From JASGDB01 sp049841315 (GTDB lineage Bacteria; Bacteroidota; Bacteroidia; Flavobacteriales; Weeksellaceae), in assembly GCA_049841315.1 (NCBI GenBank), contig JASGDB010000130.1, positions 1 to 12,435 of the forward strand: DNA of 12,435 nucleotides. Direction: 5' to 3'. Below are positions 1 through 6,195 of this stretch, piece by piece. Below the pieces are notes generated by a model. It searched no databases, was not told where the DNA came from, and saw only the letters and a program-made list of their open reading frames with translations. How positions within the stretch are numbered: the stretch's first letter is position 1; every line of letters begins with the position of its first letter. The position numbers and the translations under genes are program-made.

Positions 1-1
1 A

Positions 2-58
2 GACAAAAAAGCTTTAAAATTTCACGAAATTTATGCTCCGAAATTCGTGAACGAATGA
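2..58 (+). CDS. 3' end of an unidentified upstream gene (partial)
   Basis: Frame 2 is open from the window edge to a TGA at 56-58 and encodes DKKALKFHEIYAPKFVNE. Its composition looks like an ordinary protein C-terminus, more so than the alternative frame 1 (RQKSFKISRNLCSEIRER), which is also open and in frame with the next gene. The TGA overlaps the ATG of the next gene as ATGA, a typical coupled junction within an operon. Too little is present to name a family. Alternatives: the next gene simply continues upstream in frame 1, or a frameshift near 55 has split one longer HEPN protein. Confidence 0.5.
   Translation, partial: DKKALKFHEIYAPKFVNE
21..51. repeat. Inverted repeat directly before the HEPN gene start
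   Basis: TTCACGAA at 21-28 is exactly complementary to TTCGTGAA at 44-51. The stem extends inward by three more A-T pairs (30-32 with 41-43), with a one-base bulge at A29 and an eight-base loop at 33-40. It ends three bases before the ATG at 55, so in mRNA it would cover the region where a ribosome binds. It lies within the coding end of the upstream gene, which makes a role in translational coupling conceivable. It could also be chance in AT-rich sequence, although 11 pairs in 31 bases is a good stem. Confidence 0.5.
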
Positions 59-939
59 TATACTTATTTTTCATCTATTCAAGGTACTTTACAAAGATAT
101 ACAATCTCTTAAATTATCTTGAACCTAAAATAATAACTAAAGAATCAAGAAAACTATCAAGTGGAGGACTAACTGATATTGCAAAATATTACAAAAGAAA
201 TTTCGAAATTGACATTTCAGGATTTACACCGGGAATAACCAAAATGGAAGAATATCACGATAGGAGACATTTATTAGTTCACAGATTAGGGAGAACTGAC
301 CAACAATTCAGAAGAAAATATAATGTTACTACAAATACAATAAGTATTTCACAAGATTATCTATACGATTGTATAAAAGATTTTAGAAATTTTGCTGAAT
401 TACTAAGTAATCAAATTTCATATAAATTAAAAACTGAATTTTTAGAAAAAAAGAAAAAAGAAAAAAAAATAGATAGAGTTCTCTGCTTTGATTTAAAAAT
501 TCTCAAAGAATCAGAATTTCAATATTTAGAAAATCAATATGAATTTTGGGCAGAAGATACTTTTTTAATGTTAGCCGATATTTTAGATATAAAAAAACAG
601 ATAGATATAAATACTATTGAGATAGAAATTTCAGGAACATTTCAGCAAATAAAAGCATATAGTAGAATTTTAAAGCGGGCAAAAGGTAGGCGAGAAATTA
701 ATTTTGAAATAAAAAAAGATAGAATATATTCTGAAAATATATTCTCACACAAAATTTTAGATGAGGAATTATTACTACAAATAAAAAATAAATTGCCATC
801 ACAACCCTGGGAAACAGGAATTCATAAAAAAATCGCTTCTGAATTAAATGTTTCTAACAAACTTGTTTCTATTGCTATTCAACAACTAATAGCAAAAGGA
901 ATCTTCAAACCACAAATTGATGGTACAATTATAGATTAA
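55..939 (+). CDS. HEPN-domain protein with C-terminal winged helix
   Basis: This 294-residue protein is probably soluble. Residues 69-80 (DRRHLLVHRLGR) carry the R-polar-x3-H signature of HEPN domains (R71, H76), in the arrangement seen in the RiboL-PSP-HEPN group; many HEPN proteins are RNases acting in toxin-antitoxin, abortive infection or RNA defence. A lysine-rich stretch at 132-139 is followed by a mixed alpha/beta segment (140-230). The end (236-292) looks like a winged helix: a basic helix, ASELNVSNKLVSIAIQQL as the recognition helix-turn-helix, then a short wing. Only about 70 residues precede the HEPN motif, so the domain may be N-terminally short or continue upstream. The gene has about 27-32% GC in lines I counted, lower than genes further right, which suggests acquisition. 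The start is chosen from the ATGA overlap with the upstream frame. HEPN assignment is fairly firm; substrate and partner are unknown. Confidence 0.68.
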   Translation: MIYLFFIYSRYFTKIYNLLNYLEPKIITKESRKLSSGGLTDIAKYYKRNFEIDISGFTPGITKMEEYHDRRHLLVHRLGRTDQQFRRKYNVTTNTISISQDYLYDCIKDFRNFAELLSNQISYKLKTEFLEKKKKEKKIDRVLCFDLKILKESEFQYLENQYEFWAEDTFLMLADILDIKKQIDINTIEIEISGTFQQIKAYSRILKRAKGRREINFEIKKDRIYSENIFSHKILDEELLLQIKNKLPSQPWETGIHKKIASELNVSNKLVSIAIQQLIAKGIFKPQIDGTIID

Positions 940-970
940 AAAAATCCCCCGAAATTTCGGGGGATTTTTA
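940..970. terminator. Bidirectional intrinsic terminator
   Basis: A perfect palindrome centred at 954/955 has a 5-bp GC core (CCCCC 946-950, GGGGG 959-963). It is flanked by A residues on the left and T residues on the right, giving a T-tract on either strand. It starts at the HEPN stop codon and lies 38 bp past the stop of the convergent antitoxin gene, so it probably ends both transcripts. Confidence 0.92.
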
Positions 971-1007
971 TATTCTGTCTTGTGCTTTTTGAGGGTTTTG
1001 CTTGGTA

Positions 1008-1235
1008 TTATAATCCATATTTCTCTCTCAAAGATTGCATTACTTCATTCCACGGTTTACCTGAGTTTGGATTTTTTCGATGCTCTTCCAAACGTTCATC
1101 CAAAATCTTTTTCTGCTCATCAGAAAGTTCAAAGGAATCGTCGTTTTCCTTTTCATAACGAGCGCCTATAAACTCTAAAATTTCCAAAAAGAAAGCATTT
1201 TTATTTTCGGGTACAGACACATTGTACGTTGTCAT
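1008..1235 (-). CDS. Addiction-module antitoxin-like protein (orphan)
   Basis: This is a 75-residue acidic protein. Residues 38-70 (LSDEQKKILDERLEEH, then NPNSGKPWNEVMQSLR) match the pattern of the putative addiction module component family (TIGR02574/PF09720), in which an LSxEQ...LDxRLxxH...PxxxxPWxEV region binds a RelE/ParE-type toxin. The N-terminal 30 residues (VSVPENKNAFFLEILEFIGA) resemble the short beta-alpha start of small Bacteroidota proteins such as DUF2683. In that family a toxin normally follows, often overlapping the antitoxin stop. Here only 38 bp separate the stop from the terminator, so no intact toxin is present. It may be an orphan or decayed module, or may have an unlinked partner. 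The family call is from memory of the pattern, not a search. Confidence 0.7.
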   Translation of the reverse strand: MTTYNVSVPENKNAFFLEILEFIGARYEKENDDSFELSDEQKKILDERLEEHRKNPNSGKPWNEVMQSLREKYGL

Positions 1236-1266
1236 ACTATTCTGTTTTTTTTAAGTTTTTCCTAAA

Positions 1267-1274
1267 CAAAAATA
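1267..1274 (-). promoter_or_regulatory. Possible -7 box for the antitoxin gene
   Basis: On the minus strand this reads TATTTTTG, which fits the Bacteroidota -7 consensus TAnnTTTG. It lies 31 bases upstream of the ATG at 1235, leaving a leader of roughly 25 bases. No -33 TTTG sits at ideal spacing; the nearest is about 25 bases upstream. Confidence 0.45.
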
Positions 1275-1303
1275 CAAAATAAAATAATATAAAAATTTTC
1301 AAA

Positions 1304-1336
1304 TTGCGACTCTGCTCTCCAAAATTTGTAACTTCG
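1304..1336 (+). promoter_or_regulatory. Possible promoter for the membrane protein/ABC operon
   Basis: TTG at 1304-1306 and TAACTTCG at 1329-1336 (one mismatch to TAnnTTTG) are separated by 22 bases, within the range reported for Flavobacteriia promoters. The predicted transcript start would be about 10 bases before the ATG at 1352. The region between this gene and the divergent antitoxin gene is AT-rich and holds nothing else obvious. Confidence 0.45.
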
Positions 1337-1351
1337 GAACAGAAATAAAAA

Positions 1352-1633
1352 ATGAAAAAATCATTTCAAAATTTATCGCTGTTCTACCGCAAAATCCTCA
1401 TTCCTGCGGTGCTTTTTTCCCTTTTAATAATGGGAATGATGCAGACATTCAGCGGGAGAAGTTTCGGGAATGCTTTTCTTTTTATTTTTCCGGTTCTGCA
1501 TTATTTTATTTACGAAATACGTTTTCCGAATGAATATGGTTTTTATGCAAATCTGGGATTTTCGAGGTTTTCTCTTTGGGTAATTTCTGTGGCTTTCAGT
1601 GTGGCGGTCAAACTAATTTGCGGTTTTTTATGA
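1352..1633 (+). CDS. Small three-helix membrane protein, partner of ABC ATPase
   Basis: This 93-residue hydrophobic protein has three likely membrane segments (about 14-31, 37-55 and 72-92). Between the last two is a short polar loop containing FPNEYGFYANLGFSRFSLW. Its stop codon overlaps the ATG of the ABC ATPase gene (ATGA at 1630-1633), so the two are almost certainly cotranslated and act together. Small proteins with a related N-E-Y-x-F-Y-x-N-x-G-x-S motif next to ABC ATPases occur in Bacteroidota as far as I recall, but I cannot name a family. At three helices it is too small to be a conventional permease; it may oligomerise, or be an accessory or sensory subunit. Confidence 0.75.
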   Translation: MKKSFQNLSLFYRKILIPAVLFSLLIMGMMQTFSGRSFGNAFLFIFPVLHYFIYEIRFPNEYGFYANLGFSRFSLWVISVAFSVAVKLICGFL

Positions 1634-2286
1634 GCATTATTCAGATTGACAGCATTTCCAAATCGTTCGGCGGAAAAACGATTCTTCAGGATGTATTTCT
1701 TCAATGTAAGACGGGAGAAATTGCAGGAATTTTGGGAAGAAACGGCTCAGGAAAATCGACTTTGTTTCAAATCGTAACCTGTGCATTAAAAGCCGGTCAT
1801 AAGTTTGTAAAAATCGATGAAAAACTTATCCGAAGCAGTTTTGATACTCTCGGAAACATCAATTATCTTCCACAGTTTCATTTTCTGCCGTCTCATTTAA
1901 AAATAAAAACCAGCCTGTCCGCTTATGTTTCGGGAGATAATCGTGAAAAACTGTTTGAAAATCCGCATATTTCTCCGTTTTTAAACGCAAAGCCAAAGGA
2001 ACTTTCCGGCGGTGAACTGAGAATTATTGAAGTTTTGATGCTGATATATTCTTCCTCGAAATTCACGATTTTAGACGAACCATTTCACAGCCTTTCCCCG
2101 AAAGTTACCGAAGAAATCAAATTATCAATCAAAGAAAACCTGCCGGACAAAGGTTTTATCATTTCAGACCACCAGTACAATCATATTACCGAACTTTCCG
2201 ATGCTCTTTATCTCCTTTCCGAAACTTCCCTGAAACTCGTAAAAGACAGGAGCGATTTGAAATTTTACGGATATATCAATTTCTAA
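1630..2286 (+). CDS. ABC transporter ATP-binding protein
   Basis: This 218-residue nucleotide-binding subunit should couple ATP hydrolysis to transport at the inner membrane. Visible motifs: Walker A GRNGSGKST (36-44), Q-loop Q82 (YLPQF), signature LSGGE (125-129), Walker B FTILDE (145-150) and H-loop H181 (ISDHQ). The D-loop reads SLSP where SALD is usual, so its aspartate is missing. The start at 1630 is preferred over an in-frame start at 1576, because it gives the ATGA overlap with the membrane protein and a natural N-terminus (MSIIQIDSISKSFGG). No full-length permease is in the window; the 93-residue membrane protein is the only candidate partner. The LytS/LytTR pair follows 37 bp downstream. 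Substrate is unknown. Confidence 0.9.
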   Translation: MSIIQIDSISKSFGGKTILQDVFLQCKTGEIAGILGRNGSGKSTLFQIVTCALKAGHKFVKIDEKLIRSSFDTLGNINYLPQFHFLPSHLKIKTSLSAYVSGDNREKLFENPHISPFLNAKPKELSGGELRIIEVLMLIYSSSKFTILDEPFHSLSPKVTEEIKLSIKENLPDKGFIISDHQYNHITELSDALYLLSETSLKLVKDRSDLKFYGYINF

Positions 2287-2323
2287 AAAAAAAGAAATAT
2301 CTTTACCCTTTCAAACCGAAAAA

Positions 2324-3367
2324 ATGACAAAAAAAATCCTCATACATTTCGTTCTGGTGTTACTGTTTCTGATGATTCCGGTGCTTTCCTCGCCGGATTT
2401 CGACGGCAGTTTCGGGATGCTTTCCGTGCCGCAGTTCCGGAGAGAATTGCTGAAAACGGTACTGCTTATTGTTTTTTTTTATATGAATTTTCTTGTGCTG
2501 ATGCCGAAATTTTACAATTCACGGCGGTATTTCACATTCGCTGTTGTGGCGTTGCTTTGTTATTTGCTTATCATCACCGTTCCCTATTTAATAATTGAAC
2601 CCAATCCGCATCCAAGACCTGAAGCGGGACCCGATATGAGACCTGGAATGAGGCCGATTCATCACGAAATAAAGCAAAATTACAAATTTATTTTCCGGTT
2701 TGCGAAAACATTGCTGCCATTCGGGTTTTCGCTTCTTTGTTCGTCTTATCTCTATATCAACATTAAGAAAAAAGAGGCGGAAATGCAGAAAAACAAAGCG
2801 GAGCTTTTAAGCCTGAAATACCAGTTGCAGCCGCATTTCCTGTTCAATATCCTCAATAATATTTATTCCCTATCGCTGCTAAAATCCGATGCCGCTCCGG
2901 AAAGTATTCTGAAATTGTCAAACGTAATGCGCTACGTAGTAAACGAATACAACAAAGACGAAGTTCTCCTGAAAGACGAAACCGCCTATCTCGAAGATTA
3001 CATCGCACTCCAACTGATGCGGACAGACGAAAATCTGGAATTTAATTTTAACAAAAACATCGGAAACGAAAACCTGAAAATCGCGCCGATGATTCTGGTT
3101 AGTTTCATTGAAAATGCTTTTAAATACGGCTATAATGCGGAGGAAAACTCAAAAATAAGCATCGATATTTCCACTTCCGGGAATACGCTGTTGTTCAGAA
3201 TTAAAAACAAAATCGTCAATCATTCCGATATGGAAGATTCCTCGAAAATCGGAATGAAAAACACAATGGAACAGTTGAATTACCTGTATCCGAACCGCTA
3301 TATCCTCGATATTAAGGAAGATTCCGAGGAATATTCCGTAGATTTGAAAATAGATTTGATTCCGTGA
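2324..3367 (+). CDS. LytS/YehU-type membrane sensor histidine kinase
   Basis: This 347-residue inner-membrane kinase should phosphorylate the LytTR regulator encoded next. Four membrane helices are likely (about 7-22, 43-60, 69-91, 126-146), followed by a short coiled region (147-165). The His_kinase domain starts with LKYQLQPHFLFNILNNI, with phosphoacceptor H171. The ATPase domain has an N-box around E263-N264 (SFIENAFKYGYN) and a G-box near 309-314 (IGMKNT). The loop between helices 3 and 4 (residues 92-115) is rich in His, Met, Pro and Arg and should face the periplasm; it could be a sensing element. The gene lies 37 bp after the ABC ATPase gene and overlaps the regulator gene. A TATCTTTA just upstream is a weak -7 candidate, so it may be read from the upstream promoter, its own, or both. 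Confidence 0.93.
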   Translation: MTKKILIHFVLVLLFLMIPVLSSPDFDGSFGMLSVPQFRRELLKTVLLIVFFYMNFLVLMPKFYNSRRYFTFAVVALLCYLLIITVPYLIIEPNPHPRPEAGPDMRPGMRPIHHEIKQNYKFIFRFAKTLLPFGFSLLCSSYLYINIKKKEAEMQKNKAELLSLKYQLQPHFLFNILNNIYSLSLLKSDAAPESILKLSNVMRYVVNEYNKDEVLLKDETAYLEDYIALQLMRTDENLEFNFNKNIGNENLKIAPMILVSFIENAFKYGYNAEENSKISIDISTSGNTLLFRIKNKIVNHSDMEDSSKIGMKNTMEQLNYLYPNRYILDIKEDSEEYSVDLKIDLIP

Positions 3368-4044
3368 TGATAAAGGCAATCGCTTTGGACGACGAGCTTC
3401 TGGCACTGAAAGTTATAGAAAATTACTGTAGCAGGATTCCTGATTTGCAGTTGGAAAAGACGTTCCACAAGCAGAGCGACGCGTTGAAATACCTCAACAA
3501 ATTCCCTGTCGATTTGCTGTTTCTCGATATTCAGATGCCCCAGAAAAACGGTCTGGATTTTTACAAAAGTATTGACCAGAACACTAAAGTTATCTTCACG
3601 ACAGCGTTTTCGGAATATGCGGTGGACGCTTTTGAAATCAATGCCGTAGATTATCTGCTGAAACCTTTTTCGTTTGAACGCTTCCTGAAAGCGGTGGAAA
3701 AAGCAAGGGAAATCCCCAAAGATTCGGCTTCCGATACGCTGTTTATTCGGGCAGATTACAAACTTCACAAAATCAATTTTCAGGATATTCTCTTCGTGGA
3801 AGCCTTAGACGATTATATCAAAATCCACCTTTCGGACGGAACAAAAATCACAACAAGAATGACGATGAAAAACATTCAGGAAACCCTGCCTTCTTCCCAT
3901 TTTGTGAGAGTACACCGTTCGTTCATTCTTTCCATAAAAAATATACGCCAGATTACCAACAAAACCATTAAAATTGGGGATTTCATTATTCCTATTGGAG
4001 AAAAATACAAACAGGAAATCGGAAAATTTATTGTGAAAAATTAA
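3367..4044 (+). CDS. LytTR-family response regulator
   Basis: This 225-residue cytoplasmic transcription regulator pairs with the preceding kinase. The receiver domain (1-115) has the acidic pair D8/D9, phosphoacceptor D54 (LFLDIQMP), T78/T79 and K99 (LLKPF). The LytTR DNA-binding domain (about 122-222) includes EALDDYIKIHLSDG, then FVRVHRSFILSIKNI, and ends IPIGEKYKQEI. The chosen start is ATG 3367, which overlaps the kinase stop as TGATG; GTG at 3364 would add one residue and is less likely. Targets cannot be read from sequence, but such pairs often control adjacent genes, here the ABC genes upstream or the secreted-protein gene downstream. Confidence 0.95.
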   Translation: MIKAIALDDELLALKVIENYCSRIPDLQLEKTFHKQSDALKYLNKFPVDLLFLDIQMPQKNGLDFYKSIDQNTKVIFTTAFSEYAVDAFEINAVDYLLKPFSFERFLKAVEKAREIPKDSASDTLFIRADYKLHKINFQDILFVEALDDYIKIHLSDGTKITTRMTMKNIQETLPSSHFVRVHRSFILSIKNIRQITNKTIKIGDFIIPIGEKYKQEIGKFIVKN

Positions 4045-4047
4045 GAA

Positions 4048-4073
4048 TTGTCTATTTTTTTTATATACCTTTG
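4048..4073 (+). promoter_or_regulatory. Promoter of the DUF3500 gene
   Basis: TACCTTTG at 4066-4073 matches TAnnTTTG exactly and lies 32 bases before the ATG at 4106. The best -33 candidate, TTG at 4048-4050, is only 15 bases away, shorter than usual. The spacer contains eight consecutive T (4055-4062), so a length change there could restore or alter spacing. A separate promoter is expected because the product is unrelated to the regulator. Confidence 0.6.
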
Positions 4074-4105
4074 ATATTGCAGTATAATCTCTAAATTTTG
4101 GAATT

Positions 4106-5515
4106 ATGAAAAAATCAAACTCTCTAATAGGAATACTCGCCATAGCATCTTTTGCTATGATGAGTTTTATCGTTTACGATAATTACAATATGCTGGTTCC
4201 GGACTCTGCATTTTCCACCCCGAAAAATGTCGAATCTATAAAGAATAACAAAAATGCAGCACTTAGTGTTACCACTGTTGTAGCGGCAGCTCAGGCTTTC
4301 AAGGCGACTTTGAATTCTACACAAATTTCAAATTTGCAGAAGACTTATACTGCAACTTTGGGAAGAAAATGGTCTAATCTGCCTTGCGGTTCGCAATGTA
4401 GAAACGGTATTCAGTTATCGACTTTAACTTCTACACAGCTGGCAGCCGCAAAAGCCGTAATGCAAGCCGCATTGGGAACAGCAAGTGATGCAGGTTATGA
4501 TATTATGAACGGTATTTTGGCAGCAGATGATTATCTGAATGAGAACGGCGGTGGCTCGGGCTATAGTTCGGGGATTTATTTTATTTCGTTCTTGAACGAA
4601 CCCTCCACCACAGGTGCGTGGATGTTGCAATTTGGCGGACACCACATGGCATTCACCGTTTCTTTTAACGAAGGACAAGTGATTGGCACAACACCGGAAA
4701 TGCTCGGTGTGGAGCCAACTTCTTTTACGCAAGACGGAACAGCTTACACCCCGCTTGCCACCAGAAGATCGGTTTTGCAAACTATGTTGGCAGGCTTGTC
4801 TTCAACAGAATTGGCAGCAGCAAAACTAACCTCAACATTTAGCGATTGCGTAATGTCGCCGGGCGAATCCAGCGGAGGAACAGGAACGATGCCTTCTACC
4901 AAAGTGGGTCTTGCCGTAAGCACGCTCACATCCGACAAACAAACTTTGGTGATGAATGCCATAAAGGAGTGGACTAAAGATATGGATAGCGAAACAGAAG
5001 CAGCTCTTAACACGCTATACGAAGATGGATTGAGCGGTACTTATATTGCATGGACAGGAAGCGGAACAGCAGGAACGGCAAGCACTTTTCTCAACGCCAA
5101 TACCAACTATGTACGCATTGACGGTCCAAGAGTTTGGATAGAATTAGTATGCCAAAGCGGTGTTATTTTTCCTTCGCAAATTCACTACCACTCTGTTTGG
5201 AGAGACCACGAAAGCGATTATGGAAGCGATTTGAACGGTACGCCTTTAGGCGTTTCGGAAGTAGTTAACAACACCGCAAAATATGTAAAAATCTATCCCA
5301 ACCCAACCTCTGAAACCTTGAGCTTACAACTGGAAAAAAGTTTGACCAACGCAACAATTACAGTTTATGATGTTTCGGGCAAAGCAATTTCCACAACCAA
5401 AAATGTAAGTGGGACAAATATAAATATCCCTGTAAAAACTTTGACTTCGGGCAATTATGTAATTATGGTTTCCGATAAAAACGGAAACTTTACAGCGAAG
5501 TTTATTAAAAAATAA
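4106..5515 (+). CDS. Secreted DUF3500 protein with T9SS sorting domain
   Basis: This 469-residue protein starts with a Sec-type signal peptide (lysines, then a hydrophobic stretch at about 7-24). Residues about 55-385 match my recollection of DUF3500 (PF12006): AAQAFKATLNSTQ, LQFGGHHMAFTVSF (H179, H180) and IHYHSVWRDHESDYG (H360, H362, D367, H368). These histidines and acids could bind a metal, but the family's activity is not known to me. Alanine-rich helices with LSTLTSTQLAAAK and LSSTELAAAK look like internal repeats. Residues about 392-469 form a type A T9SS sorting domain (VKIYPNPTSETLSLQL, YDVSGKAI, LTSGNYVIMV, FTAKFIKK), so the product should cross the outer membrane by T9SS and be released or anchored. 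It has its own promoter and is closed by a hairpin. Confidence 0.88.
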   Translation: MKKSNSLIGILAIASFAMMSFIVYDNYNMLVPDSAFSTPKNVESIKNNKNAALSVTTVVAAAQAFKATLNSTQISNLQKTYTATLGRKWSNLPCGSQCRNGIQLSTLTSTQLAAAKAVMQAALGTASDAGYDIMNGILAADDYLNENGGGSGYSSGIYFISFLNEPSTTGAWMLQFGGHHMAFTVSFNEGQVIGTTPEMLGVEPTSFTQDGTAYTPLATRRSVLQTMLAGLSSTELAAAKLTSTFSDCVMSPGESSGGTGTMPSTKVGLAVSTLTSDKQTLVMNAIKEWTKDMDSETEAALNTLYEDGLSGTYIAWTGSGTAGTASTFLNANTNYVRIDGPRVWIELVCQSGVIFPSQIHYHSVWRDHESDYGSDLNGTPLGVSEVVNNTAKYVKIYPNPTSETLSLQLEKSLTNATITVYDVSGKAISTTKNVSGTNINIPVKTLTSGNYVIMVSDKNGNFTAKFIKK

Positions 5516-5542
5516 TTTTGCTAATTCGATTTAAGTTAAAAA

Positions 5543-5577
5543 CAAACCTCACAGATTTTCAAAACCTGTGAGGTTTT
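5543..5577. repeat. 35-bp hairpin repeat, copy 1 (likely terminator)
   Basis: This 35-base unit is identical to the copy at 6253-6287. It contains an 11-bp stem (AAACCTCACAG at 5544-5554, CTGTGAGGTTT at 5566-5576) followed by a T-run. It lies 28 bp past the DUF3500 stop and should terminate that transcript; being symmetrical it can work on both strands. With copy 2 it brackets the toxin-antitoxin genes. Similar hairpins are widespread between Flavobacteriia genes in my recollection. Confidence 0.9.
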
Positions 5578-5604
5578 TAAAAAAAACCGTTCTTTGACAT
5601 ATTT

Positions 5605-5616
5605 GGTTTACACGTT
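5605..5616 (+). repeat. 12-bp inverted repeat arm upstream of the TA genes
   Basis: GGTTTACACGTT here is the exact reverse complement of AACGTGTAAACC at 6196-6207, just after the toxin gene. The pair therefore brackets the toxin-antitoxin operon inside the two 35-bp hairpin repeats. This arm sits just upstream of the expected -33 region of the antitoxin promoter, so it could be an operator half-site or a boundary of an inserted cassette. Confidence 0.6.
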
Positions 5617-5640
5617 TTCATTTTATTATTGAAAAAATAT

Positions 5641-5648
5641 TAACTTTG
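5641..5648 (+). promoter_or_regulatory. -7 promoter box of the toxin-antitoxin operon
   Basis: TAACTTTG matches TAnnTTTG exactly and lies 18 bases before the ATG at 5667, leaving a short leader. No convincing -33 TTTG sits 17-23 bases upstream, which would fit a weak or autoregulated promoter. Confidence 0.6.
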
Positions 5649-5666
5649 CCTTAAACAAGCGAGTTT

Positions 5667-5921
5667 ATGGAAACAACATTTGTAATAAAAGAATCCGATT
5701 TGAATACAGGTTTTATGGAAGCCATCAAAAAACTGTTTCAAAAAAAAGGACAGTTGCAGATTACCATTACGGATTATGAAGATTTTGATTTGTATAAATC
5801 CGAAACTCCCGAAGAATTCATCAGCCGTATCAATCAACGGACAGAAGAATTGGAAGCCGGTAAAAATACGGTATCATTCGACACGGAATCATTCGACAGT
5901 TTTGTAAAAGAACGCCTGTAA
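5667..5921 (+). CDS. Antitoxin partner of YoeB-family toxin
   Basis: This 84-residue acidic protein lies two bases before the YoeB-type toxin gene, the usual antitoxin-first order, and should bind and neutralise the toxin and perhaps repress the operon. The N-terminal half (TFVIKESDLNTGFMEAIKKLF, then GQLQITITDYEDFDLY) suggests a small alpha/beta unit. The C-terminal tail (residues 45-84, ending SFDTESFDSFVKERL) is acidic and probably disordered until toxin is bound. I do not see the YefM/Phd-type N-terminus of the classical YoeB partner, so this is likely one of the divergent Bacteroidota antitoxins. Its role is inferred mainly from position and size. Confidence 0.8.
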   Translation: METTFVIKESDLNTGFMEAIKKLFQKKGQLQITITDYEDFDLYKSETPEEFISRINQRTEELEAGKNTVSFDTESFDSFVKERL

Positions 5922-5923
5922 AT

Positions 5924-6187
5924 ATGAGCAGGCAGATTATTTTTACCAACGGTAGTTTTGAGGAATTTGTGAATTGGTCTATCGTCAATAAAATGAATTT
6001 CAAAAAAATAGCAGAGTTGATAAAACATATACAGCGTGCTCCTTTTGAAGGCATCGGCAAACCGGAACCTCTGAAGCATAATCTGCAAAGATGCTGGAGC
6101 AGAAGAATTACAGATGAACACCGCCTTGTGTACAGGATAAATGACAATAACGACATAGAAATTGTCAGTTGTAAAGGGCATTATTAA
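5924..6187 (+). CDS. yoeB: YoeB-family mRNA interferase toxin
   Basis: This 87-residue protein is a clear YoeB homologue. YoeB cleaves mRNA at the ribosomal A site and is held inactive by its antitoxin. Diagnostic stretches are PFEGIGKPEPLKHN, WSRRITDEHRLVYRI and the terminal CKGHY. Residues equivalent to E. coli YoeB E46, R65, H83 and Y84 are present as E48, R67, H86 and Y87, so the toxin looks intact and active. Length is normal (E. coli YoeB has 84). The gene follows the antitoxin with a two-base gap and is followed by a terminator. The whole operon sits between two identical hairpin repeats. Confidence 0.96.
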   Translation: MSRQIIFTNGSFEEFVNWSIVNKMNFKKIAELIKHIQRAPFEGIGKPEPLKHNLQRCWSRRITDEHRLVYRINDNNDIEIVSCKGHY

Positions 6188-6195
6188 AGAATAAC

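Noticed and set aside
1576..1629. Upstream in-frame extension of the ABC ATPase gene (18 residues)
   Set aside because: It lies wholly within the membrane protein gene; the start at 1630 gives an ATGA overlap and the normal N-terminus for the family.
3364..3366. GTG start for the response regulator
   Set aside because: ATG at 3367 overlaps the kinase stop as TGATG and yields the usual receiver start MIKAIALDDE.
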